NCBI GenBank assembly: GCA_017529425.1 | Contig: JAFXNQ010000042.1 | Location: 1-33,959 of the forward strand | Origin: Bacteroidales bacterium | GTDB taxonomy: Bacteria > Bacteroidota > Bacteroidia > Bacteroidales > UBA932 | Direction: 5' to 3' | DNA length: 33,959 nucleotides | In this document: positions 7,756-15,045 of the stretch, in pieces | Numbering within the stretch: position 1 is the first letter of the stretch | Layout of the letters: each line of letters starts with the position of its first letter | Notes under the pieces: model-generated | The model's database searches: none | Told to the model about the DNA's origin: nothing | The model's input: only the letters and a program-made list of their open reading frames with translations | Program-made: the position numbers and the translations under genes

Positions 7756-7800
7756 TGTGCTCTGGGAAAAACTTCACTACAGTGGCGCTTATATGCTATG

Positions 7801-7806
7801 AAAAAA
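7801..7806 (-). terminator. T-run ending the SRP RNA
   Basis: Six T (minus strand) follow directly on the closing CTTACCC of the SRP RNA. The end-to-end stem GGGTAAG/CTTACCC of the RNA serves as the terminator stem. Confidence 0.75.
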
Positions 7807-7905
7807 GGGTAAGCTGAATATATCGCACCGCTACAACCTTCTACCCTTGCTGCCTTCCGGCCCTGGGGGAGTTCAAAGGGAGCTGGTCGTATATGACTTA
7901 CCCGG
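7807..7905 (-). ncRNA. ffs: Signal recognition particle RNA (small bacterial type)
   Basis: On the minus strand, CCAGGGCCGGAAGGCAGCAA carries the conserved SRP apical loop: the GGAA tetraloop and the asymmetric internal loop that binds Ffh. The ends pair, with GGGTAAG at 7903-7897 against CTTACCC at 7813-7807, giving one long hairpin of about 99 nucleotides, the size of the small SRP RNA lacking the Alu domain. With Ffh it targets nascent membrane and secretory proteins to FtsY at the inner membrane. It has a consensus promoter upstream and a T-run at its end, so it is an independent unit, convergent to murB and divergent from mnmA. The exact 5' end is uncertain by a few bases. Confidence 0.95.
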
Positions 7906-7907
7906 CA

Positions 7908-7938
7908 CAAAAGTAGATATTTTTTTATTGCTGACAAA
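7908..7938 (-). promoter_or_regulatory. SRP RNA promoter
   Basis: On the minus strand, TTTG (7938-7935), a 19-base spacer and TACTTTTG (7915-7908) form a full match to the Bacteroides TTTG-N19-TAnnTTTG promoter. Predicted initiation is around 7904, at the start of the RNA. The -33 box ends two bases before the divergent mnmA start codon. Confidence 0.85.
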
Positions 7939-7940
7939 AT

Positions 7941-9125
7941 ATGTTTGAGGGAAAGAAGATTGCCGTGGGATTGTCCGGAGGGGTGGATTCCAGTGTGGCG
8001 GCCCTGCTGCTCAAGCGGCAGGGGGCCGACGTGTTTGCCATCTTTATGCAGAACTGGAACGATTCCACCGGTACCCTCAATGGCGATTGCGAGTGGGAAG
8101 AGGAGTTATCGGTGGCCCGTATGGTGGCCCGTAAGATTGGTATTCCTTTCCATTTTGTGGATTTGAGCGGGGAGTACCGTAAGCGGGTGGTGGATTATAT
8201 GTTTGGTGAATATGCCGCCGGCCGAACCCCGAACCCCGACGTCCTGTGCAACAGTGAGATCAAATTTGACGCCTTCCTCAAACACTCCCGTGAACTCGGT
8301 GCCGATATGGTGGCCACGGGGCATTACTGCCGCCGCGAGGAGACTGCCGATGACTCAGGCAATACCGTTTATCGCCTGTTGGCTGGGACAGACAGTAATA
8401 AAGACCAGAGCTATTTCCTATGCCAGCTGAATCAGGAGCAACTCAGCCGGGCGCTCTTCCCGATCGGGCACCTTACCAAACCCGAGGTGCGCGCCATTGC
8501 CCGCGAGGCAGAACTGCCCAGCGCAGAGAAGAAAGATTCGCAGGGGATATGCTTTGTGGGTAAGGTGGATTTACCGGTCTTTCTCCAGCAACAACTCAAG
8601 GCTCGCGAAGGAGATGCCGTGGAGATATTCCGTGACCATTATGGCAATCTTAAGAAGCCCGATACCCTGGAGGCTATGGCGGAGCCTTTAGTTTATCATA
8701 AGAGCGACGGCAAGGTGGTAGGGAGACACATCGGGGCGCAGTTCTACACTATAGGGCAGCGTCACGGGCTGAATATCGGAGGACACAAAGAACCACTGTT
8801 CGTGATTGCCAAGGATGCTGCTGAAAACATAATCTATCTTGGTGAGGGGCAGACTCATCCCGGCCTCTACCGCCAGGCTCTTGGAATTGATGCGGCAGAT
8901 ATCCATTGGATAAGGCCCGATGTGGCGATGAGCCCAGGCGAGGAGCGCGACTATCTGGTGCGTATCCGATACCGTCAGCCGTTGCAGCGGGGACGTCTGA
9001 TATGCACTCCGGAAAAAATGTATATCCGTTTTGAGCAGCCTCAGCGCGGCGTCACCCCCGGTCAGTTTGCCGCCTGGTATACTACCGATGGTGAGTTGCT
9101 CGGCAGTGGAACAATTGCCAGATAG
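7941..9125 (+). CDS. mnmA: tRNA-specific 2-thiouridylase MnmA
   Basis: Installs sulfur at position 2 of the wobble uridine (U34) of tRNA-Glu, -Gln and -Lys, using ATP. The 394-residue protein starts with the PP-loop SGGVDSS (residues 12-18). The catalytic pair is Cys103 (NPDVLCNSEIKF) and Cys204 (DSQGICFVG), as in characterised MnmA. The tRNA-binding and C-terminal beta-barrel regions follow (FYTIGQRHGL, then GQFAAWY near the end). The start ATG lies only two bases from the -33 box of the divergent SRP RNA promoter, so initiation at the two must be close; no clear promoter of its own is visible. The flavoprotein gene begins 35 bases downstream. Confidence 0.96.
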   Translation: MFEGKKIAVGLSGGVDSSVAALLLKRQGADVFAIFMQNWNDSTGTLNGDCEWEEELSVARMVARKIGIPFHFVDLSGEYRKRVVDYMFGEYAAGRTPNPDVLCNSEIKFDAFLKHSRELGADMVATGHYCRREETADDSGNTVYRLLAGTDSNKDQSYFLCQLNQEQLSRALFPIGHLTKPEVRAIAREAELPSAEKKDSQGICFVGKVDLPVFLQQQLKAREGDAVEIFRDHYGNLKKPDTLEAMAEPLVYHKSDGKVVGRHIGAQFYTIGQRHGLNIGGHKEPLFVIAKDAAENIIYLGEGQTHPGLYRQALGIDAADIHWIRPDVAMSPGEERDYLVRIRYRQPLQRGRLICTPEKMYIRFEQPQRGVTPGQFAAWYTTDGELLGSGTIAR

Positions 9126-9160
9126 CAAAAGTGTGTGATATTAGTAACAAGGATTGTACT

Positions 9161-10411
9161 ATGGTAGTAGATGTGCTGGTGATAGGTGCGGGGGCGGCCG
9201 GTTGTCTTGCCGCCATCAAGGCGGCTGAGGCAGGGGCCAGGGTGGCTTTGGTTGAGAAAAACGACAGGATAGGGCGCAAGCTGATGCTCACTGGCAAGGG
9301 GCGGTGTAATCTCACCAATGCCAAGCGATGGGCACAATTCTCTACACATCTGCATAACAAGCCATCCTTCTTTAAACCGGCCTTTTACGAATTGTCCAAC
9401 GAGGCTACTATAGCTATGTTTGAGAAGCTTGGTGTGAAGCTGGTTCTCACCCGCGACGACAGGGTGTTCCCGGAGAGTATGCGCGCCTCTGACGTTGTTG
9501 ACGCGCTGGATTGCCGGTTGCGCCAGCTTGGAGTGCAGATGATGATGGGATGCGACGTCAATAATGTTGCTGCAGAAGGGGATGGGTTTAAAATCAGTTA
9601 TGTGGCCAAATCGGGTACCAGGTTCTCTTCTGCTAGTGTTCTGTCCAGGACGGTGATTGTTGCCACCGGAGGATTGTCATACCCTGCGACAGGCTCCACC
9701 GGAGACGGCTATGAGATTGCGAAGAGTTTTGGACATACTATCCAGAGGACCTTCCCCTCGCTCACCGCACTGACTCCTGCGGGCTATGACATCCGACTCA
9801 AGGATATCACACTTATAAACATCTCGGCATCGCTCTATGTGGGGCGGGATATGGTGGCGTTTGAGTTTGGCGATTTGCAGTTCACCGACGGCGGCATCGA
9901 GGGTCCTGTAGGGTTCAAGCTCTCCAGGAGGGCCGTCTGGGCAATGATTAACGGAGACAAGGTGAGTCTTTTAATAGACCTCAAGCCTGCGGTTCCGCTG
10001 GACTTGTTCAAAGAGCGTGTTGCCAGAGAGGCGGCTGCACTTGGTGTCAGCAAATACAATTTCGAGAGCAAGAAGGCCGACCTTCTCCGCAAGTTTATGC
10101 CTCAGCAACTGGTGGAGCCCTTTGCAGACAGCAACAGCCTCAATCTGGTCAATCTGGCCGCTACCATCAAGGAGTGGAAATTCAATATCGTGGATTATGT
10201 CGGTTATCGCAGGGCGGTGGTTACCGCCGGCGGGGTGAGTCTGGATGAGGTGGTGGCCCGCACGATGGCCAGTCGCAACCGTCCGGGGCTCTTCTTTGCA
10301 GGGGAGGTGCTGGATATTGATGGTGACACAGGAGGGTACAACCTGCAGTTCGCATTCTCTACCGGTGCCCTTGCGGCAAGGGGTGCGGTACAGTTTCTTG
10401 GCTTGTCTTAG
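9161..10411 (+). CDS. FAD-dependent oxidoreductase, HI0933/YhiN family
   Basis: A 416-residue cytosolic flavoprotein of unknown reaction. The N-terminal Rossmann motif is VLVIGAGAAGCLAAIKAAEAG, trimmed here to the first GAGAAG core, followed by the family signature MLTGKGRCNLTNA. A second nucleotide-contact motif, VIVATGGLSYPATGSTGDGY, is near residue 165. The C-terminal FAD-binding motif GLFFAGEVLDIDGDTGGYNL, with the closing FAFSTGALAA, is complete. I chose the ATG at 9161; a GTG ten codons upstream is in frame but adds nothing family-like. It follows mnmA by 35 bases and may be co-transcribed. Its stop overlaps the stop of the convergent FAH-like gene (10408-10411). The family is widespread, but no substrate is known. 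Confidence 0.9.
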   Translation: MVVDVLVIGAGAAGCLAAIKAAEAGARVALVEKNDRIGRKLMLTGKGRCNLTNAKRWAQFSTHLHNKPSFFKPAFYELSNEATIAMFEKLGVKLVLTRDDRVFPESMRASDVVDALDCRLRQLGVQMMMGCDVNNVAAEGDGFKISYVAKSGTRFSSASVLSRTVIVATGGLSYPATGSTGDGYEIAKSFGHTIQRTFPSLTALTPAGYDIRLKDITLINISASLYVGRDMVAFEFGDLQFTDGGIEGPVGFKLSRRAVWAMINGDKVSLLIDLKPAVPLDLFKERVAREAAALGVSKYNFESKKADLLRKFMPQQLVEPFADSNSLNLVNLAATIKEWKFNIVDYVGYRRAVVTAGGVSLDEVVARTMASRNRPGLFFAGEVLDIDGDTGGYNLQFAFSTGALAARGAVQFLGLS

Positions 10412-10941
10412 AATATCTTGAAAGTGTTTTTCTCGCCGTCGCGGCACAGAGAAATGGTATCGCCGGGAGCTATTTCCGTGGCTGGACCAACCTCCAGGGC
10501 AACTATGTCGCCCAAGCGGATGGTGGAGCGCTGGGAGATTGCGGATATCGCCCTGTAGAAATCCTCTGACAGCGCGGCGGAAGAAACCGTGCAGGTTTCA
10601 GAGCCGTTTATCTCAAGGCTCAGGCGGCTGTCGGTTAACCCTATGGCAGGGAAGAAATCCATCCCCATTACAGATGTAAAGTCCAGAGAAGAGGCCATCG
10701 GTTCGCTCACTCCGGGGGTGGTGTCCTTAATGGTGCAGCCAAGGGCGTACTCGCCAAAATAGCGCTGGGCAAACCTCAAGGGGATGCATTTGCCCGCCTT
10801 TACAATTCTTGTATATACCACGGGAACCACCTCCGACCGCTGTACAAACTCGGGGCGGTAGTAGTCCAGGAAGATATGGTTGAGACTTGAGTCCGGCCTG
10901 TGGCACCAGGTCCCGTCCCGCTTAAAAACGATTATGTTCAT
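10408..10941 (-). CDS. Small protein resembling a reduced FAH-fold domain
   Basis: A 177-residue protein with local similarity to the fumarylacetoacetate hydrolase fold: RYFGEYALGCTIKDTT resembles the GYTIGND region, and GDIVALEVGPATEIAPGDTI resembles the C-terminal GD...pG.i.p.GD.i strand pair. The acidic metal-binding residues of active FAH enzymes are not clear, and the protein is shorter than the usual 200-300 residues. It may be a non-catalytic or altered family member. The ATG at 10939-10941 sits inside the last 20 bases of the exonuclease gene, so translation is probably coupled. It is the last gene of a dnaN-exonuclease operon, and its TAA overlaps the TAG of the convergent flavoprotein gene. 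Function is not assignable from sequence. Confidence 0.75.
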   Translation of the reverse strand: MNIIVFKRDGTWCHRPDSSLNHIFLDYYRPEFVQRSEVVPVVYTRIVKAGKCIPLRFAQRYFGEYALGCTIKDTTPGVSEPMASSLDFTSVMGMDFFPAIGLTDSRLSLEINGSETCTVSSAALSEDFYRAISAISQRSTIRLGDIVALEVGPATEIAPGDTISLCRDGEKNTFKIF

Positions 10942-11701
10942 TCTTGCTCTCGAGGGCTATCTTACTCAGCACCGCCTTGGTGTCCTGGGTAAAGTCACCG
11001 TTCTGCATCCAGCTGAGGTAGCTGGGCTCGTCGGCCAGCACTTTCGCCACGGGTTTCCCCTTGTGTTTGCCAAAATTGAACACGGGGATGTCTTTGTCGT
11101 TGAGGATAATCCGGCCAGCATAATCGAGCATCTTCTCGCGGCGGGTATACCTGGCCAGCTCTGCCACGTCATTTGTGAGGTCCCCATATCGGTCCAGCTG
11201 GGCCTCGAGCACCTCCAGGGTGGCCATAGTATCGGCTTCTGCAGAGTGGGCATCCTCCAGGTTCTTGTCGCAGTAAAACTTGTAAGCGGCAGAGAGTGTG
11301 CGGGGTTCGTGCTTGTAGAAAATCACCTGCACGTCAATAAGGTTGCGCTCGCGGAACTTGGGGTCAAGTCCTACCCGCATGAACTCCTCTGTAAGGAGGG
11401 GGATATCATAGTTTATGGAGTTGTAGCCGGCTATGTCGCACCCCTCCATCCACTTCAGTATTCCCTTTGATAGCTGGGCAAAAGTGGGCTCGTCCTTCAC
11501 GTCCTCATCGCTGATGCCGTGTACGTCCTGCGCCTCTTTAGGGATGTGTATGGTAGGGTTTATGCGGCGGGTCTTCACCTCTCGGGTACCGTCGGGCATC
11601 AGTTTTACCATCGATATCTCCACGATGCGGTCGGTGGCAACATTAAGCCCCGTGCTTTCGATATCGAAGAAAAGCAGGGGGCGTTTGAGGTTCAGCTGCA
11701 T
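10922..11701 (-). CDS. DEDDh 3'-5' exonuclease (DNA polymerase III epsilon-like) with ExoX-like C-terminal domain
   Basis: A 259-residue nuclease. ExoI is Asp13/Glu15 in FFDIESTGL, ExoII is Asp99 in YNSINYDIPLL, and ExoIII is His152/Asp157 in DAHSAEADT, a complete DEDDh catalytic set. A separate C-terminal segment (~205-240: FNFGKHKGKPVAKVLADEPS, then YLSWM) matches the small domain at the end of exonuclease X-type proteins. The ATG lies 15 bases after the dnaN stop on the same strand, linking a proofreading-type exonuclease to the sliding clamp. No PolC-type fusion or clamp-binding motif is certain. It could be a proofreading subunit or a repair exonuclease; the C-terminal domain favours the second. 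Confidence 0.9.
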   Translation of the reverse strand: MQLNLKRPLLFFDIESTGLNVATDRIVEISMVKLMPDGTREVKTRRINPTIHIPKEAQDVHGISDEDVKDEPTFAQLSKGILKWMEGCDIAGYNSINYDIPLLTEEFMRVGLDPKFRERNLIDVQVIFYKHEPRTLSAAYKFYCDKNLEDAHSAEADTMATLEVLEAQLDRYGDLTNDVAELARYTRREKMLDYAGRIILNDKDIPVFNFGKHKGKPVAKVLADEPSYLSWMQNGDFTQDTKAVLSKIALESKNEHNRF

Positions 11702-11716
11702 GTTTGTGGCTGTATG

Positions 11717-12835
11717 TTATATCATTACTGGCATAAGCAGCGCGCTGAGGTCTTCTGAAGCGTTATTGCCGTCGGCAGATACAATCAGCGCGGGCCGGCA
11801 GTTGTCGGCCATCTCTATGCATACGTTTTCAAAAGAGAAATTGTTGAGGATGTCTGCAAGGAAGGGGGCTTTGAACCCAATTTCCAGCGATACGCCGTCG
11901 TATTCGCAGGAGAGGCGCTCGTACGCAGAGATAGAGTAGCCGGTATCCTCTGCAGATATCATCAGCTCGCCGCCCGCAATCTTGAGCAGCACGTGGCTGG
12001 TGGCCTGGTTGGAATAAACGGCCACGCGGCGTACTGCGCCAAGCAGCTCGGCGCGGTTGATGATCATCTTGTTGGGATTGTTCTTGGGGAGAATCGACTT
12101 GTATGCAGGGTAGTTGCCGTCAATAAGGCGGCATACCAGCAGGGTGTTGCCAAAAGAGAAGAAGGCGTTGCGCTTGTCAAAGCGGATAACAACGTCATCC
12201 TCTACCTTTGCGAGGATATTCTTGAGGATGGCTGCCGGCTTCTTGTGCAGGATAAAGGAACAAATCGCGGGGTTCTTGATGTCGCGCAGCCAGTAGCGTA
12301 CCAGTTTGTGGGCATCCGACGCAACCATCGATATGGAATCTTCAGAGATGTCAAAGAAGATACCGTTCATAACCGGACGGAGCTCCTCCTCTGCGGTGGC
12401 GTAGATGGTGTCGCTGATACCGTTCATCAAGGCTTCTGCGCTGATGGATACGGTGTTGAAATCCTCTGCAATCACCGGAAGGGCGGGATAGTCCTCTGCC
12501 GGATGGAAGGGGATCTTGGAGGCACCGCTGGCCCATGTGATGATGAGCGAAGAGTTATGGTCGGTCGCAAATGTCAGCGGCTGGTCGGGCAAAGAGCGGA
12601 GTGAGTCGGTGAAAAGGCGGGCGGGAACTGTGATCTGCCCCTCTTCATATACCTTCTCTATGTTGATTTCGGTTTTGAGGGAGGTCTCTCCGTTTGAGGC
12701 TGTTACAAACAGTGTATTGCCTTTGAGGTCAAACAGATAGTTGTCGAGAATGGCCAGAGCGGGCTTGGTTGAGATAACCTTTGAAACCGAGTTGAGTCCA
12801 ATCAGGAGCTGGGTGCTGGATGCTATGAATTTCAT
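11717..12835 (-). CDS. dnaN: DNA polymerase III beta subunit (sliding clamp)
   Basis: A 372-residue ring-forming processivity clamp that tethers DNA polymerase III to DNA. The three clamp domains can be followed: MKFIASSTQLLIGLNSVSKV at the start, the central EELRPVMNGIFFDI and VASDAHKLVRY (the usual hydrophobic-pocket region), and the C-terminal LLMPVMI, which corresponds to the E. coli ending MPMRL. I chose the ATG at 12833-12835; a TTG three codons earlier is unlikely. It leads an operon with the exonuclease and the FAH-like protein, not the dnaA-dnaN-recF arrangement. A TACATTTG promoter box lies 19 bases upstream of the start. Confidence 0.96.
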   Translation of the reverse strand: MKFIASSTQLLIGLNSVSKVISTKPALAILDNYLFDLKGNTLFVTASNGETSLKTEINIEKVYEEGQITVPARLFTDSLRSLPDQPLTFATDHNSSLIITWASGASKIPFHPAEDYPALPVIAEDFNTVSISAEALMNGISDTIYATAEEELRPVMNGIFFDISEDSISMVASDAHKLVRYWLRDIKNPAICSFILHKKPAAILKNILAKVEDDVVIRFDKRNAFFSFGNTLLVCRLIDGNYPAYKSILPKNNPNKMIINRAELLGAVRRVAVYSNQATSHVLLKIAGGELMISAEDTGYSISAYERLSCEYDGVSLEIGFKAPFLADILNNFSFENVCIEMADNCRPALIVSADGNNASEDLSALLMPVMI

Positions 12836-12854
12836 ACGGAACAATTTATTTTTA

Positions 12855-12862
12855 CAAATGTA
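12855..12862 (-). promoter_or_regulatory. -7 box of the dnaN operon promoter
   Basis: TACATTTG (minus strand) matches TAnnTTTG and is 19 bases upstream of the dnaN ATG, predicting a leader of about 15 bases. The best -33 candidate is a CTTG 22 bases further upstream, slightly longer than the usual spacing. Confidence 0.6.
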
Positions 12863-12896
12863 GTAAAAAAACGCAAATAAATGCCAAGTGCGTTGA

Positions 12897-12929
12897 ATTG
12901 CGAAACTTGTGCGAGTGGCATATAATTTG
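12897..12929 (+). promoter_or_regulatory. Candidate promoter of the HtrA-like protease gene
   Basis: ATTG (12897-12900), a 20-base spacer and TATAATTTG (12921-12929) resemble the Bacteroides promoter, but with one extra base in the -7 box. It would start transcription about 29 bases before the ATG at 12962. This is weaker than the other promoters here. Confidence 0.35.
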
Positions 12930-12961
12930 ACGCATGATGGCCATAAAACATTTAAAAAGTT

Positions 12962-14065
12962 ATGAAAAAGGCATTAAAGTGGATATGGGGTCTGATAGTG
13001 ACGGCCCTGGTAGGCTATCTGGCTGTGGATAAGTATCAAAGCAAGCAGACAGAGGCGGAAAACGAAACTCAGCAGGAGGTAGAAAAGATACGTGAACAGC
13101 AGCGGCGCAATGCTGTCCAGCAGGCACCTCTGGCTATCGGCGGGCAGCAGTTATCGTTCTGCGATGCTGCCGAAATGGCAGTCCGTTCTGTGGTCTATGT
13201 CAAAGTAACCAAGAAAGCGGCGATGCAGGCACCTTCTTCTATCCTGGATTATCTGTTTGGCTTTGCCATTACCCCCAAGGATCAGGTGGGTATCGGAAGC
13301 GGCGTGATAATATCTGAAGACGGTTACATTGTGACCAACAACCACGTCGTCAACGGCGGCGACGAGTTTGAAGTAACCCTCTATGACAACACTGTTTACA
13401 CGGCTTCTCTGGTGGGTGCCGATCCGGCCACGGACCTGGCCTTGATCAAGATAGACAAGCGCGACTGTGAGCCGCTGGAGATGGGCGATTCCGACACTCT
13501 GAGGCTGGGCGAATGGGTTCTGGCAATCGGCAGCCCGTATGACTTGCGTTCCACCATTACCGCCGGTATCGTAAGTGCCAAGGGACGTTCGTTCCCCAAC
13601 TATGACGGCCAGTACCGGGTGGAGTCGTTTATTCAGACAGATGCCGCAGTCAACCCCGGAAACAGTGGTGGCGCGCTTGTGAACATTGCGGGCCAGCTTG
13701 TGGGGATCAACACCTCAATCATCTCTCTCACCGGTTCTTATACCGGTTATTCGTTCGCGGTTCCGGTGAACATCGTCCGTAAAGTCACCGACGACTTTAT
13801 CAACTACGGCCAGGTGCAGAGGGCTGTACTGGGTATCTCCATGCGTGAAACAGAGGCCGGAGTGGTTGTGGAAGCTGTCAAGGAGGGGAGCGTCGCAGAG
13901 TCTGCCGGTATCCGCAAGGGGGATATCCTGCGTGAGATAAACTTTGTGAAGATTGCCGGTGCGGCAGACCTGCAGGTGCAGATGAACAAGTATCGTCCCG
14001 GAGAAAAAATAGTCCTCACGATAGAGCGGGAAGGTGCTGTTAAAGAAATGATTTTGAATCTTTAA
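12962..14065 (+). CDS. HtrA/Deg-family serine protease with one PDZ domain
   Basis: An envelope quality-control protease of 367 residues. An N-terminal hydrophobic segment (KWIWGLIVTALVGYLAV, residues ~6-22) has no evident cleavage site and probably anchors it to the inner membrane, facing the periplasm. A charged, Gln-rich coiled stretch (~25-50) follows. The trypsin-like domain has the triad His128 (TNNHVV), Asp158 (TDLALIKI) and Ser235 (GNSGGAL). A single PDZ domain covers ~275-360 (VLGISM, then GIRKGDILREIN). DegP/DegQ have two PDZ domains and about 450 residues, so this is organised like DegS. Whether it acts as a sensor protease on an anti-sigma factor is inference. It stands alone before the sigma factor gene, whose promoter lies in its 3' end. 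Confidence 0.93.
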   Translation: MKKALKWIWGLIVTALVGYLAVDKYQSKQTEAENETQQEVEKIREQQRRNAVQQAPLAIGGQQLSFCDAAEMAVRSVVYVKVTKKAAMQAPSSILDYLFGFAITPKDQVGIGSGVIISEDGYIVTNNHVVNGGDEFEVTLYDNTVYTASLVGADPATDLALIKIDKRDCEPLEMGDSDTLRLGEWVLAIGSPYDLRSTITAGIVSAKGRSFPNYDGQYRVESFIQTDAAVNPGNSGGALVNIAGQLVGINTSIISLTGSYTGYSFAVPVNIVRKVTDDFINYGQVQRAVLGISMRETEAGVVVEAVKEGSVAESAGIRKGDILREINFVKIAGAADLQVQMNKYRPGEKIVLTIEREGAVKEMILNL

Positions 14066-14082
14066 AAAAGATATTATCTTTG
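14053..14082 (+). promoter_or_regulatory. Promoter of the primary sigma factor gene
   Basis: TTTG (14053-14056), an 18-base spacer and TATCTTTG (14075-14082) match the Bacteroides consensus. The -33 box lies inside the last codons of the protease gene, whose stop is 14063-14065. Predicted initiation near 14086 gives a leader of about 25 bases. The sigma factor encoded downstream would be the one that reads this type of promoter. Confidence 0.75.
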
Positions 14083-14110
14083 TGACTCTTATACTCATTT
14101 TTAAATATAG

Positions 14111-14971
14111 ATGAGACAGCTAAAGATTACAAAGTCAATTACCAATCGAGAGAGCGCGTCTCTCGATAAGTATTTGCAGGAAATCGGCAGAGAGGAACTT
14201 ATCTCGGTAGAAGAGGAGGTGGAGCTGGCTCAGCGCATCAAGAAAGGGGACCAGGAGGCCCTCGAAAAGCTGACGCGCGCCAATCTCCGTTTCGTGGTTT
14301 CGGTTGCCAAACAGTATCAGAATCAGGGTTTGAGCCTTCCCGACCTCATCAATGAAGGTAATCTGGGCCTTATTAAGGCTGCAGAGAAATTTGATGAGAC
14401 CAGGGGCTTCAAATTCATCTCGTATGCGGTTTGGTGGATCCGCCAGTCCATTTTGCAAGCTTTGGCAGAACAGTCAAGAATCGTGCGCCTTCCGTTGAAC
14501 CAGGTGGGATCGCTGAACAAAATCAACAAGGCTCTGAGCAAGTTTGAGCAGGAACACGAGCGTATGCCGTCACCTGAAGAGTTGGCCGAGATGCTTGACG
14601 TACCGCGTGAAAAGATCAGTGATACCCTCAGGGTGTCGGGCCGCCACGTCTCTGTGGATGCGCCGTTTGTTGAGGGTGAGGACAACAGCCTTCTGGATGT
14701 GCTCCCCAACAACGACTCTCCAAACGCTGACTACGGCCTGGTAAACGAATCTTTGAACAAGGAGATTGAACGTGCCCTCTCTACGCTCACAGAGCGCGAG
14801 CGCGACATCGTCAAGAACTTCTTCGGAATCGGTTGTCAGGAGATGACCCTTGAAGAGATTGGAGAGAAGTTCAACCTTACACGCGAGAGAGTTCGCCAAA
14901 TCAAGGAGAAAGCAATCAGAAAGTTGCGGAACAGCGCCCGCAGCAAATTGCTCCAGAGCTATCTGGGTTAA
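14111..14971 (+). CDS. rpoD: Primary sigma-70 factor of RNA polymerase (Bacteroidota type)
   Basis: A 286-residue housekeeping sigma factor that directs RNA polymerase to TTTG/TAnnTTTG promoters. It starts with a short region 1.2 ([20 protein letters not shown]). Regions 2.1-2.4 contain [18 protein letters not shown] and [15 protein letters not shown], and the linker [13 protein letters not shown] follows. Region 3 spans residues ~140-200. Region 4 ends with the helix-turn-helix [20 protein letters not shown] and [16 protein letters not shown]. It lacks the acidic region 1.1 of E. coli RpoD, as is usual for the primary sigma factor of this phylum. It is transcribed from its own promoter and followed by a good terminator, so it is monocistronic. 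Confidence 0.95.
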   Translation: MRQLKITKSITNRESASLDKYLQEIGREELISVEEEVELAQRIKKGDQEALEKLTRANLRFVVSVAKQYQNQGLSLPDLINEGNLGLIKAAEKFDETRGFKFISYAVWWIRQSILQALAEQSRIVRLPLNQVGSLNKINKALSKFEQEHERMPSPEELAEMLDVPREKISDTLRVSGRHVSVDAPFVEGEDNSLLDVLPNNDSPNADYGLVNESLNKEIERALSTLTERERDIVKNFFGIGCQEMTLEEIGEKFNLTRERVRQIKEKAIRKLRNSARSKLLQSYLG

Positions 14972-14987
14972 TTCCTAATGTCAAAGA

Positions 14988-15022
14988 AAAGGGGGTGCCG
15001 GGTATCGGAAACCCTCTTTTTT
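14988..15022 (+). terminator. Intrinsic terminator after rpoD
   Basis: AAAGGGGGT (14988-14996) pairs with ACCCTCTTT (15011-15019) with one G:T wobble. A small CCG/CGG inner stem lies within the loop, and a T-run extends to 15022. It begins 17 bases after the rpoD stop. Confidence 0.85.
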
Positions 15023-15045
15023 AGTTGAATTTAAAACAAAACAAT

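Noticed and set aside
7756-7800. Short spacer between murB and the SRP RNA, with palindromic CACTACAGTG
   Set aside because: Only a few paired bases and no T-run; not a credible terminator or operator.
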